From Lachnospiraceae bacterium (GTDB taxonomy: Bacteria > Bacillota > Clostridia > Lachnospirales > Lachnospiraceae), in assembly GCA_009911505.1 (NCBI GenBank), contig QXXL01000004.1, positions 1 through 64,000 of the forward strand: 64,000 nucleotides of DNA. The letters are read 5' to 3'. Each line of letters opens with the position of its first letter. Positions within the stretch are counted from its first letter, which is position 1. Both the position numbers and the translations under genes were made by a program. Of this stretch, positions 46,021-54,689 are shown in pieces. The notes under the pieces were generated by a model, which had not been told where the DNA came from, did not search any database, and worked only from the letters and a program-made list of their open reading frames with translations.

Positions 46021-46872
46021 CTAGCTCCTATGGATGTGCTGGTGCGTAAACAGATGATCCTGGCAGTATTCATAGTTCCCTTCGCATTTGGAACAAAACC
46101 TGAATTCCAAGGTGGGATCGTCTTCTTCTGTACGCCCACAAATCGCGCATTTATGTTTCGTCACACCAGCATTAGGGCGCGACCGCCGAACCTGGCTCTT
46201 AAACGCCTGCCTCCTGCGGATTTCAAATGGCGAAATCCGGCGGTAATTCCTGGTGGAAGCATAAAATAAAAGGAAGTTCAAAAGCGACATCACAATTGCT
46301 ACCCTGCCAGCCCAGTTCGACTGTACCAGGCTGAAAACAATCCAGACGCCGTAGATAGCCGCCATCCATTTCATTTTTACAGGAATAATAAAATATATGA
46401 ACACCTGCATCTCCGGGAAGCATACCGCAAAAGCGAGGAAAATACCCATGTTGATATAATTCGTCGTAAAAAAGGCTCCCATCCCAACCATTGGCATGCC
46501 ATACAGCGCATAAGACACGCCATATAATATAAATGCCCCAAGCACCGTAAAAATAATCCCGCCGAATATATAAATATTAAACCGGAACGCCCCCCATGTC
46601 TTCTCCAGGGAAAGCCCCAGCTGGTAATAGAGCATCATTACAATCACTGCGAACAGCAAATTAACATCCGGCGGCATAATCAGCCAGGTAACAAGGCGCC
46701 AGATTTGCCCGTGCAGGATATAATAAGGCTCTAACGCCAGCAGGTTTAGCACATCCGGTGCAAGGTAAAACAGCACAAAACCGACAGCATAGCCACCCAA
46801 CAGGTACATTATCAAATTCGGCACCGCATAACGGCCCCATTTGCGTTCCAGTTTATTTAAGAAATTGTTCAT
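46021..46872 (-). CDS. Rhomboid-like membrane protein with C-terminal zinc ribbon, probably non-catalytic
   Basis: A protein of 283 residues with about six hydrophobic segments in residues 20-205 (NLIMYLLGGYAVGFVLFYL, LLFAVIVMMLYYQLGL, AFRFNIYIFGGIIFTVLGAF) and the rhomboid-like GQIWRLVTWLIMP. The catalytic GxSG of rhomboid proteases is not found; the matching place reads VGMGAFFTTNYINMG. The C terminus carries a zinc-ribbon type set (CAICGRTEEDD, FCSKCEGNYEYCQDH, followed by a His-rich end). The start at 46872 is favoured by AAAGGCGG; an upstream ATG would overlap the deaminase gene. The role is unknown. It is followed 2 bp later by the CgeB-like gene. Confidence 0.75.
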   Translation of the reverse strand: MNNFLNKLERKWGRYAVPNLIMYLLGGYAVGFVLFYLAPDVLNLLALEPYYILHGQIWRLVTWLIMPPDVNLLFAVIVMMLYYQLGLSLEKTWGAFRFNIYIFGGIIFTVLGAFILYGVSYALYGMPMVGMGAFFTTNYINMGIFLAFAVCFPEMQVFIYFIIPVKMKWMAAIYGVWIVFSLVQSNWAGRVAIVMSLLNFLLFYASTRNYRRISPFEIRRRQAFKSQVRRSRPNAGVTKHKCAICGRTEEDDPTLEFRFCSKCEGNYEYCQDHLFTHQHIHRS

Positions 46873-46935
46873 GGTTCGCCCGCCTTTACTTAGTATATTT
46901 AACAGCATTATAATTTTTTCCCTAGGCTTTGTCAA

Positions 46936-47361
46936 TCAGGTGGTGAGATGTTTTGGGGCGGCACAAGGGCAAATGAACGCTTCCGGCAGCAATTCCCCCA
47001 AATCGTATACTCTGTAATCTTCCGGGGATTTCGCAAGAATAATTTGAAATTCCCCACTACGGCAAAATTCCTGCATTACCTGCCTGCAAACGCCGCAGGG
47101 AGACACATACCCGCCCCCGCTTCCTACAATGGCAATTGCCGTAAAATCCTTTTCCCCTTCTGATACCGCTTTAAAAAATGCAGTGCGCTCCGCACAATTT
47201 GTAGGCGAATATGCCGCATTTTCAATATTGCATCCCCGGTAGACCCGCCCCTCTGCGGTAAGCAGCGCAGCGCCCACAAAAAAATGTGAATAAGGGGCAT
47301 AAGAATATTTCTGCGCTTCAAATGCTTCCCGGATTAACACTGTTATATCTGCCTTATCCAT
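46936..47361 (-). CDS. cdd: Cytidine deaminase
   Basis: This enzyme deaminates cytidine and deoxycytidine to uridines for pyrimidine salvage. The 141-residue protein is a typical small tetrameric CDA: YAPYSHFFVGAALLT, RGCNIENAAYSPTNCAERTAFF with the catalytic Glu and first zinc Cys, and SPCGVCRQVMQEF with the other two Cys. The start at 47361 (MDKADI) is chosen for AAAGGATGG; another ATG lies 21 bases upstream. It follows the isochorismatase-type hydrolase gene by about 30 bp, suggesting one transcript. Confidence 0.93.
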   Translation of the reverse strand: MDKADITVLIREAFEAQKYSYAPYSHFFVGAALLTAEGRVYRGCNIENAAYSPTNCAERTAFFKAVSEGEKDFTAIAIVGSGGGYVSPCGVCRQVMQEFCRSGEFQIILAKSPEDYRVYDLGELLPEAFICPCAAPKHLTT

Positions 47362-47391
47362 TGATTTTACCATCCTTTCCATTCGTCCCGG

Positions 47392-47922
47392 CTAAACACC
47401 TGCCACATCTACCTGGCACATCTTCATCGTTTCGATTGCAGCCTCATGCGTCTGCACTGTAACGCCTGCGCAGCACCGGGCATCTACCTTAAGCGCCGCT
47501 TCTGGAAAGAATGCCTTAACCAAAAGCACATTTGACACCACGCAAATATCAGTGCAAAGCCCAACAAACTCTACCTCAAGCCCATCTTCCCCTTTCATAT
47601 GGCCAATTTCTTCGGCCAGCTTAACAGAACCGAAGGTACCTTTTTCAATCAGCCTGTATTCTTTTTGGGACAAGGCCTGCAGTACCTTTTCATTCAGCAG
47701 CCACCCATTTGTCATACGGATACAATGCGGCACCGGAAGCTTTTTGCCTTCTGCAGTTTCCAGGTAATTGTGCGGGTGCGTATCTAAGGTTGCAATAACC
47801 TCCCCTTCAAACCCCCGGATCTTAGCAGCCACCGCATCCACAATTCCCATAGCTTCCTTCGTCCCAAGCGCTCCGTCAATAAAATCATTCTGCATATCCA
47901 CTACGACTAATATCTTTTTCAT
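47392..47922 (-). CDS. Isochorismatase-type cysteine hydrolase, nicotinamidase-like
   Basis: The 176-residue cytoplasmic enzyme has the complete Asp-Lys-Cys triad of this family: Asp in LVVVDMQNDFIDG, Lys in IEKGTFGSVKL and Cys in VGLCTDICVVSN. The metal-binding DTHPHNYLET resembles the DxHxxxH pattern of nicotinamidases, and HCIRMTNGWLLNE follows it. Nicotinamide to nicotinate is therefore the likeliest reaction, as part of NAD salvage, but other small amides cannot be excluded. AAAGGGG precedes the start. It lies 13 bp after pheA and 30 bp before cdd. Confidence 0.87.
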   Translation of the reverse strand: MKKILVVVDMQNDFIDGALGTKEAMGIVDAVAAKIRGFEGEVIATLDTHPHNYLETAEGKKLPVPHCIRMTNGWLLNEKVLQALSQKEYRLIEKGTFGSVKLAEEIGHMKGEDGLEVEFVGLCTDICVVSNVLLVKAFFPEAALKVDARCCAGVTVQTHEAAIETMKMCQVDVAGV

Positions 47923-47935
47923 AGGAACCCCTTTC

Positions 47936-48919
47936 TCAATAATTCCCCAAAACCTTCAAATTCACCGTCACATCCAATAGCGCCTGCAGAGCATTCTGCA
48001 CCGCCCCGTCCGCCAGATTTCCATCAATATCCACAAAAAAACGATACTCCCATGTCTTCCCCTGGATAGGCCTTGACTCAATCCTATTCATATTTAAGCC
48101 ATTATAAATCAAATGTGAAAGCGTATGGTATAAAGATCCGCTCACATGTGGAATCTCAAAGCAAATGCTCAGCTTCTTAGCATCCCTGCAAAACACCTTT
48201 TTACCCGTCACAACAATAAACCTGGTCGAATTGGAAATATTATTCTGTATCCCCTCTGCCAGTACCTTAAGGCCATACAGCTCCGCCGTAATCTTGCCTG
48301 CAATCGCCGCCTTATCCTTCCTGCCCTCTTTCTGCACTTTCATAGCAGAAACCGCCGTATTTTTTGTACTGTGCTTTTCCCAGCCTGTATGTGAATCCAG
48401 GTATTTCGAGCACTGCAAAAGCGCCTGTGGATGGGAATACACATCCGTTATATCAGAAAGCTCCGCCTCCCTAAGGCCAATCAGGCAATGGCTGGCCCGT
48501 ATAATCTGCTCCCCAATAATACAATTATCATATTCTGCCAGCAAGTCAAAATTTTCGGAAATAATTCCTGTCGAGGAATTTTCAATCGGGAGCACCGCAT
48601 ATGCCGCTTCACCGCCCACAATTGCTTCCATGGCATCCCGCCATGTTTCGACATGGTAGCTTTTTGTCCCTTTACCAAAAAACTCCAAAAGCGCCTGCTG
48701 GCTGTACGCACCGTTAACGCCTTGAAATACAACTTTTCCATCCTCAAGATCAATCGATTCTATCTTATTAAAACCAAATAACTGCTTCTTTGGCGAAAGT
48801 CTCCCCTGCGCCTCTTCTTTGGTAAGCTGCATGCGTTTTTGGTATAAATCTACAATTTGTGCGTCAATCGCCTGCATATCTGCGTGGATTTGCTTAAGGC
48901 CCCTCTCTATTAAATCCAT
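47936..48919 (-). CDS. pheA: Prephenate dehydratase with a vestigial chorismate mutase domain
   Basis: This enzyme turns prephenate into phenylpyruvate for phenylalanine synthesis. Of its 327 residues, 62-245 form the dehydratase (VVFQGVNGAYSQQALLEFFG, VLPIENSSTGIISENFDLL, and the Thr-Arg-Phe motif in NSTRFIVV), and the rest is an ACT domain with ESRPIQGKTWEYRFFVDIDG for phenylalanine feedback. The N-terminal 45 residues match only the first helix of an AroQ chorismate mutase (IDAQIVDLYQKRMQLTKEEA) and then jump to the linker, so about 60 residues of the usual domain are missing. Mutase activity is therefore unlikely. AGGAGGG precedes the start. Confidence 0.9.
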   Translation of the reverse strand: MDLIERGLKQIHADMQAIDAQIVDLYQKRMQLTKEEAQGRLSPKKQLFGFNKIESIDLEDGKVVFQGVNGAYSQQALLEFFGKGTKSYHVETWRDAMEAIVGGEAAYAVLPIENSSTGIISENFDLLAEYDNCIIGEQIIRASHCLIGLREAELSDITDVYSHPQALLQCSKYLDSHTGWEKHSTKNTAVSAMKVQKEGRKDKAAIAGKITAELYGLKVLAEGIQNNISNSTRFIVVTGKKVFCRDAKKLSICFEIPHVSGSLYHTLSHLIYNGLNMNRIESRPIQGKTWEYRFFVDIDGNLADGAVQNALQALLDVTVNLKVLGNY

Positions 48920-48986
48920 CTTGTCCCTCCTGCTACTTTTTGTCCAATCATGCTCTTAACAGCCATACGCCCCTTCGCCCTATAAC

Positions 48987-51626
48987 CTATTTTACCCCGA
49001 TCACTGCCTTCACCGTCTGTTCCAGCACCTTCATATCTACTGGCTTGGCTACATGGGCATTCATCCCAGCCTCTAGTGCATCCCGGATATCCTCTGCAAA
49101 TGCATTGGCAGTCATAGCAATAATGGGTATACTAAGCGCCAGCGGATGGCCGAGATCCCGGATAGCCCTTGTAGCTTCATACCCATTCATCACTGGCATC
49201 TGTACATCCATTAAAATCATCTGATACTGCCCCGGGGCTGATTTGTCAAACATATCTACTATTTGCCGCCCATTTTCACCTATTTCGCAGGTAGCCCCGC
49301 ACATATCAAGAAGCTCTCTTAAAATTTCCGCATTAATTTCATTATCCTCTGCTACCAGAATATGCATCCCTTTGAGGGCGCTTTGCTCACAAGCAGGCTC
49401 CTGCTGTGGCTTATAATTGATTACAGAGTCGATTTTCTGGCGGAAGCTCGTTAGGAAGAAGGGCTTTAGAAGGAACGTGTCAATACCTGCAAGTAAGGCT
49501 TCTTCTTCAAACTCCTCCAAATCATAACCAAAGAGCACAAGGATCGGATCATCTTTTTCTGAATTCTGCCTGATACGCCGTGCGGTTTCTATACCGCCTA
49601 GCCCAGGCATCTTCTGGTCTAACAGGATAACCTGGTAAGGGGAGCCTTCCTGAAATGCCCGCTTTGCCATTTCCACTGCCGTTTGGCCGTCAACCGCATA
49701 ATCTGCAGTTACCCCGGCATCTTTAAGCGCCTCCTTTATATTCCGGCAGATCTCTTCTTCGTCGTCTACGGCCAGAATCTTTGTAATACCGTTTTTTTGC
49801 CAGAAACCCTGGTCAATAGAATGTTCGCTGATATGCAGCTGCAAATCCGTTGTAAACGTAGAACCTTTCCCTTTTTCGCTTTCTACCGTGATATCGCCGC
49901 CCATCAGATCCAGCAGGTTTTTGGTAATTGCCATCCCAAGCCCTGTCCCCTGGATCTTATTAGTAACACTGTCCTCTTCCCTTGTAAATGCCTTAAAAAT
50001 CTTCTTGACATATTCCGGGCTCATGCCATAGCCATTGTCTGTTACGGTAAAACAAAAATGCGCCAGCTGTTTGGCCGTTTGGGGCAGCTCACGTACCGTC
50101 AGGGTAATATAGCCGCCCTCAGGTGTATATTTCATTGCGTTTGACAACAGGTTTAACAGGATCTGGTTTAAACGCAGCTTATCCATCCTCACATGCTCAT
50201 GCTTAAGATCTTTACTGTATACCTCAAAAACATGCCCTTTTTCTTTCATCTGCGGACGGATAATGGAATCAATGTTTTCGATCAGATCTACAATACTTTC
50301 ATCCGAAAGGTTTAACGTCGTCTTTCCGGCTTCAATTTTGCTGATATCAAGTATGTCATTGATTAACCCCAGTAAATGTTGGCTGGAAGACGTAATTTTT
50401 CTGGTGTACTCCCTCACTTTATCCGGATTTGCCGCATCCCGTGCCAAAAGGGCGGCAAAGCCGACAATGGCATTCATAGGGGTACGGATATCGTGGCTCA
50501 TATTGGATAGAAACGAGCTCTTGGCGCGGTTTGCCTCTTCTGCAATCTGAAATGCCTGTTCTGCCGTTTCCTTGGACCGGGCAAGCATTTCATTGGACTC
50601 CTCTAGCCTGGCATTTAACTCCTCCTGGCGGCGCAGGTTCTCCTGCTCCTGCCGGAACAGCCTGGCGCTGTTATGCTGCCGCGTGGCAAATACTGCTGCA
50701 AGCACCAGCATAACAAGGAGCGATACTGTTAAAAGCAAAAGCATCCTAATTACCGCTTCTACCATTTTTACCGTTCCAGAAGCCACAAACTCCGCCGGAA
50801 TCAAAAACAAAAGCAGCGTACCGTGCTCCTCTAAAGAAGTAAGGCAGTAATAGTATTCCCTGCCGCTGTAGGTAAAATTTGCGCTGATCGTATCCTGCTG
50901 ACGGATGGCATCCCTGATATCCGGGTAATCCTGCCCTTCCATCTCTTCTAGCACTTTTATTATATTATAAGCCTTTAACGTGTTTGCATCCGATGTTTCA
51001 TCATGCATACGCGTACCATCGCTTTTTAAAATATATGTCTCATTATGGCTCCCGTAAGCGTCACTGTCATAATACTGGGACAGTGTATTGACATCTTCAA
51101 GTAAGATTATATGGGTAAAACGGTTCCCTGATACCGTAAGGGTCTCTTCTAATTTTTGTATAAACGCCCAGTAGCTGCCTTGATAAATGTGGGAATCAGT
51201 GATCAAGATCTGCCTGTCTTCCCCATTTGAAAGCTGCCCGACATCCTGCCATATGCCGTGTTTGCCTTCTGAGTCATAACAATTTCCGCGGCTGTCTAAG
51301 AGCATTAGCATGGAGCTGCCATTGTCCGTACCAAGCAGCCCTTCGGTTATGCCTATGCATTTTATAAGCCCGTCTTCTGCGCCAATTTCCTGTGTATGGA
51401 GCAGACGGACCGCTGTAGACAGGCGGTTCCAGCAGGATGAAAACGCATGCTCCATATTAGCCCGTACCTGGGACGTAATTTCATTGAGCTGCGTCGTCCG
51501 CTCTAAAAAAATCTGCTGCTGTAGGTAGCCTGTAAAATAAAAGCAGCCTGCAAACAAGAACAAAAGCAGGCAAACCGCAAATGCCGCCGGAACAATTATT
51601 CTATGTATCTTTTCCTTTGGTTTCAT
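48987..51626 (-). CDS. Hybrid sensor histidine kinase with two receiver domains, next to a solute-binding lipoprotein
   Basis: The 879-residue membrane kinase has a transmembrane helix at about residues 10-35, an extracytoplasmic sensor to about 295, a second helix (AVIRMLLLLTVSLLVMLVLA) and a coiled coil. The core has [48 protein letters not shown] and [18 protein letters not shown]. The first receiver has AVDDEEEI and LLDQKMPGLGG; the second has VAEDNEINAEIL and LMDVQMPVMNG. The start at 51626 is favoured by AGAAGG. It lies 63 bp after the start-matched solute-binding protein gene, 15 bp after its stop by the longest frame, so that lipoprotein probably presents the ligand to this kinase. 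No Hpt domain is seen. Confidence 0.88.
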   Translation of the reverse strand: MKPKEKIHRIIVPAAFAVCLLLFLFAGCFYFTGYLQQQIFLERTTQLNEITSQVRANMEHAFSSCWNRLSTAVRLLHTQEIGAEDGLIKCIGITEGLLGTDNGSSMLMLLDSRGNCYDSEGKHGIWQDVGQLSNGEDRQILITDSHIYQGSYWAFIQKLEETLTVSGNRFTHIILLEDVNTLSQYYDSDAYGSHNETYILKSDGTRMHDETSDANTLKAYNIIKVLEEMEGQDYPDIRDAIRQQDTISANFTYSGREYYYCLTSLEEHGTLLLFLIPAEFVASGTVKMVEAVIRMLLLLTVSLLVMLVLAAVFATRQHNSARLFRQEQENLRRQEELNARLEESNEMLARSKETAEQAFQIAEEANRAKSSFLSNMSHDIRTPMNAIVGFAALLARDAANPDKVREYTRKITSSSQHLLGLINDILDISKIEAGKTTLNLSDESIVDLIENIDSIIRPQMKEKGHVFEVYSKDLKHEHVRMDKLRLNQILLNLLSNAMKYTPEGGYITLTVRELPQTAKQLAHFCFTVTDNGYGMSPEYVKKIFKAFTREEDSVTNKIQGTGLGMAITKNLLDLMGGDITVESEKGKGSTFTTDLQLHISEHSIDQGFWQKNGITKILAVDDEEEICRNIKEALKDAGVTADYAVDGQTAVEMAKRAFQEGSPYQVILLDQKMPGLGGIETARRIRQNSEKDDPILVLFGYDLEEFEEEALLAGIDTFLLKPFFLTSFRQKIDSVINYKPQQEPACEQSALKGMHILVAEDNEINAEILRELLDMCGATCEIGENGRQIVDMFDKSAPGQYQMILMDVQMPVMNGYEATRAIRDLGHPLALSIPIIAMTANAFAEDIRDALEAGMNAHVAKPVDMKVLEQTVKAVIGVK

Positions 51627-51689
51627 AAACCGGAACCTTCTTTCTTTGTAACATGCCATTGTTATCAGGCCCAAAGGCGCCCGCCCCTT

Positions 51690-53474
51690 TTATTCCCAGG
51701 GGTTTTGATCAGGGGAAACTTTTTTTTGTTCCTGTAAGTAATTTATCAGGATATTTTTGAGCGATTCTGTATGTACCTGGGCAGAAAAGGCCTCTGCCGT
51801 TTCCTCTGTATAGCCCTGCATCAAAAAAGCCACACGGTAAAGCCCCTCCTCTGCCAGCTCTTTTTTACCCCGGGTGACCAAAAGGTACGGATAGGGGTTG
51901 CCGTCCCCATTTGCATCAAAGCCTGTTTGAGCCAGCCCTTTTACCTGTGCGCCAGTCATTTCCATAACGGCATATTCCCCGTCGTATGCCGGACAGATGG
52001 TACTGGCTATATCGTTATTGATTTTCCCGGCGTATAATTTTCCTGTAATGCCCGCTTTTAGCCCTTCGCTCCCTTTGTGGTATTCCCCAACAGGAACCAT
52101 AACCGCATCCACATCCACGGCGCTCCCCAGCGCCTTGCCAATTAATTCCGCTGTTTCTTCCAGGGTAAAATCAGCCATACTTTCACAGAAATAAAGCTGA
52201 TCCGAAAACGACAGGCTGTGCCGCTGCAGCTCATCCATCCGGGCAATGCACTTTTCTGCGTCCATGCCGCCTTCCCCCCTGAACCAGTCTTTAAATGCCT
52301 GCCCCATGTCAGATAAGGTCTTCTCCCAGTGGGCGTACGTCATCTTAAATGCCCTGCCATCCTGTAATGATTTTTGCGCATCGTAAATCATAGAGCCTTC
52401 CGGAACAGAAGCATTGTTTAATACGCTCATAACACAGGGCGCATCTTCGCCAATAAATGTCTTTTGCCCTTCTGGAGAATAAAGCAAAGACAAGATCCGC
52501 AAGGCATTTTCCAGCTTTTTTTCATTGCCAGGCTCTGTTAAACGCCTGCTGATACCAATATAACTGGTAGGGTTATACATATAGATATTTTTGCTGCCGT
52601 CCCGGCTGATATAAGGCATCATGCCAATTTTATCCCCGTTATCCGGAAATTCCTTGATATTGACGGTAAGCACTGCCGTAAAAAACACTGCCTTGCGGTT
52701 CCCCAGATAGTCTAATATCAAATGCGGGTTATTCCTGTCTTGCGGATCGGTGTAAAACATCCCAATGTCTTTATACTGCCCGGCATAGTCCATTGTATCT
52801 TCCCACATTCCTTTTGCCGCAGCGCTGCCTGCCAAAAAATCCTGCTCCCAGGCAGTCCCTTCCGGGGTGGTAAGCCAGTCTGTCTTGGCCAGGTTAAATA
52901 CGGCGGAAAAGGTATTGCCGGTAAGCTGCGTACCAAGGACGCCCGGTATCAGCCCTGCTTTTTTAATCTCAGCGCACAGCGCCTTAAGTTCGGCAAAATC
53001 CTGGGGGACATCCCATCCGTGATCTTCCATCAAGGTTTTGTTGTAAAAAATCCCGTGCATGGCATAGTTGACAGGCAGCAGATAAATCCCGCCGTCAATA
53101 GACATCTGATCCAACACAGAGGTTGGGAAGCCATTTATAAAATCATATCCTGAAAGATCGGCCAGACGTTCTTCTGCCAGCCCTTCGTCTAATACCTGGG
53201 ATGTAATAAAGATATCAGAAATATCATCCCCCTGCATCTGAGCCCAGCTGTAGCCGGTACGGTTGCTGCCGGTATAAGAAATAAAATCCAGATCAATGTC
53301 CGGACAGTTTTTACCCAGTAAATCCAAAAAACCGCTGTAACCGTCCCATGTGACCCAGGTTAACGCTTCCGTATCCTTAGATGCCGCTTTCGGCAGGGCG
53401 CAGGCAGACAGGGGCAGCAGTAGCATTGCTGCCATAGATAACGCAGTTATGCGGCGGATAATTTTATTAGCCAT
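51690..53474 (-). CDS. Solute-binding lipoprotein (family 1 type) with an apparent 5'-nucleotidase C-terminal domain
   Basis: The 594-residue exported lipoprotein has the leader ending LLPLSAC, then a family 1 periplasmic-binding fold (WVTWDGYSGFLDLL, DISDIFITSQVLDEGLAEERLADLSG, INGFPTSVLDQMSIDGGIYLLP with the typical IPxN-like turn, TPEGTAWEQDFLAG). From about residue 420 to the end it resembles the C-terminal domain of 5'-nucleotidases (VPVGEYHKGSEGLKAGITG, ASTICPAYDGEYAVMEMTGA, then QVKGL). No ABC permease or ATPase is adjacent; a hybrid kinase is. It may be a signalling receptor rather than a transport protein. A strong promoter and an AGGAAGG site precede the start at 53474. Confidence 0.8.
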   Translation of the reverse strand: MANKIIRRITALSMAAMLLLPLSACALPKAASKDTEALTWVTWDGYSGFLDLLGKNCPDIDLDFISYTGSNRTGYSWAQMQGDDISDIFITSQVLDEGLAEERLADLSGYDFINGFPTSVLDQMSIDGGIYLLPVNYAMHGIFYNKTLMEDHGWDVPQDFAELKALCAEIKKAGLIPGVLGTQLTGNTFSAVFNLAKTDWLTTPEGTAWEQDFLAGSAAAKGMWEDTMDYAGQYKDIGMFYTDPQDRNNPHLILDYLGNRKAVFFTAVLTVNIKEFPDNGDKIGMMPYISRDGSKNIYMYNPTSYIGISRRLTEPGNEKKLENALRILSLLYSPEGQKTFIGEDAPCVMSVLNNASVPEGSMIYDAQKSLQDGRAFKMTYAHWEKTLSDMGQAFKDWFRGEGGMDAEKCIARMDELQRHSLSFSDQLYFCESMADFTLEETAELIGKALGSAVDVDAVMVPVGEYHKGSEGLKAGITGKLYAGKINNDIASTICPAYDGEYAVMEMTGAQVKGLAQTGFDANGDGNPYPYLLVTRGKKELAEEGLYRVAFLMQGYTEETAEAFSAQVHTESLKNILINYLQEQKKVSPDQNPWE

Positions 53475-53508
53475 TTGGAGATTTCCTTCCTGTTTAGAAT
53501 TATAATTT

Positions 53509-53537
53509 ATTATATCACCCAGAAGGAGAAAAGGCAA
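53509..53537 (-). promoter_or_regulatory. SigA-type promoter of the solute-binding protein and kinase operon
   Basis: Minus-strand TTGCCT (53532-53537), 17 bases, perfect TATAAT (53509-53514). It starts the transcript that carries the lipoprotein and the hybrid kinase. Confidence 0.72.
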
Positions 53538-53582
53538 CATGTCCGCAAAGAACAAAAATCACCCTAAGATAACAAGATGCGC

Positions 53583-53611
53583 TTGCAACTTTTCTTTATG
53601 AAAGCTATAAT
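53583..53611 (+). promoter_or_regulatory. SigA-type promoter of the DUF5050 gene
   Basis: TTGCAA (53583-53588), 17 bases, perfect TATAAT (53606-53611); divergent from the lipoprotein promoter about 50 bases away. Confidence 0.72.
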
Positions 53612-53650
53612 AAACCTAATCAGAAAATGTCAAAACAGGAGGCACATGAA

Positions 53651-54655
53651 ATGAAAAAAGTACTGAAGATCCTAATACCTCTTATTATCATTGCGGCCAT
53701 TATAGGAGGCGTGGTATTTTACAACTATTCCAACCGCACACGCTGGAATGACTCCTACATAAACGGCAATACGGCTGGCAACCTATACAACAACGGCCTG
53801 TTCTGTGAACATAACGGCACCGTTTATTTTAGCAACCCCAATGACAACCACTACCTTTATTCCATGAACACAAGCGGCGGCGAGGTCAAAAAACTATACG
53901 AGGATATAGCTTCATTTATCAATGCTGACGACCATTATGTATACTATGTCCGCAATAATGTCGGCGCAGACACGCAGTTTTCTTTCCTGCACGTCAATAC
54001 TAACAGCCTCTGCCGATATGATTTACGCACCGGCAAGGTCACGGTATTAGACACAGAGCCATGTATCTATGCCTCTTTAATCGGTAACTATATTTACTAT
54101 ATCCGCTATAGTACGGAAACCGCCTCCAACCTTTACCGGGTAAAAATCGACGGCACCGAACAGGAACAGGTAGACACCAACCCTTATTTTACCTGCTCTG
54201 CAAACGGACAATACCTGTATTACAATGGAATTGAAAGCGATCATAACATTTACCAGTATGATACCACTGCTTCCATATCACAAGCCATTGTCCTGGGCAA
54301 TTTCTGGATGCCGTCTGCAGATAATGAAAATATCTACTATCTGGACTGTGAAAATAACTATTCCCTTATCCGTTTAGCGCGTTCCCAGGCTCCGGTACAG
54401 CTTGTCAGTGATCGTGTTGAATATTATAACGTATATGGCGATACCGTTTATTTTCAACGGAACAACTTAGCAGAAGACGCTGCCCTTTGCAGTGTCAAGA
54501 CGGATGGAAGCGATTACCGTGTCATTGCAGAAGGCAACTATACCAATATTAATGCCGCATCACAGTACTTATATTTTAGTGAAGTCGGTTCTGAAAATGT
54601 TATTTACCAAATGCCTTTGAATGGAAACGGAGAAATATCCATATTTTCCCCATAA
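53651..54655 (+). CDS. DUF5050 beta-propeller-like protein with N-terminal membrane anchor
   Basis: The 334-residue protein has one N-terminal hydrophobic helix (VLKILIPLIIIAAIIGGVVFY) and an extracytoplasmic part made of repeated units of about 45 residues with the pattern YYxxxxxxxLYRxxxDG (VYFSNPNDNHYLYSMNTSGG, IYYIRYSTETASNLYRVKID, VYFQRNNLAEDAALCSVKTD). This fits the DUF5050/TolB-like propeller family, whose function is unknown. Binding of a cell-wall or extracellular ligand is possible. The start at 53651 has AGGAGG eight bases upstream. It is transcribed alone and converges on mscS. Confidence 0.8.
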   Translation: MKKVLKILIPLIIIAAIIGGVVFYNYSNRTRWNDSYINGNTAGNLYNNGLFCEHNGTVYFSNPNDNHYLYSMNTSGGEVKKLYEDIASFINADDHYVYYVRNNVGADTQFSFLHVNTNSLCRYDLRTGKVTVLDTEPCIYASLIGNYIYYIRYSTETASNLYRVKIDGTEQEQVDTNPYFTCSANGQYLYYNGIESDHNIYQYDTTASISQAIVLGNFWMPSADNENIYYLDCENNYSLIRLARSQAPVQLVSDRVEYYNVYGDTVYFQRNNLAEDAALCSVKTDGSDYRVIAEGNYTNINAASQYLYFSEVGSENVIYQMPLNGNGEISIFSP

Positions 54656-54661
54656 TGCCCA

Positions 54662-54689
54662 CAAAAAGCCGCCGGTCCTTCCGGCGGCT
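54662..54689. terminator. Terminator between DUF5050 gene and mscS
   Basis: Perfect 9-bp stem AGCCGCCGG (54667-54675) and CCGGCGGCT (54681-54689), loop of 5. The minus strand continues TTTTTG, so it mainly ends the mscS transcript. The stem overlaps the mscS stop codon. Confidence 0.88.
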
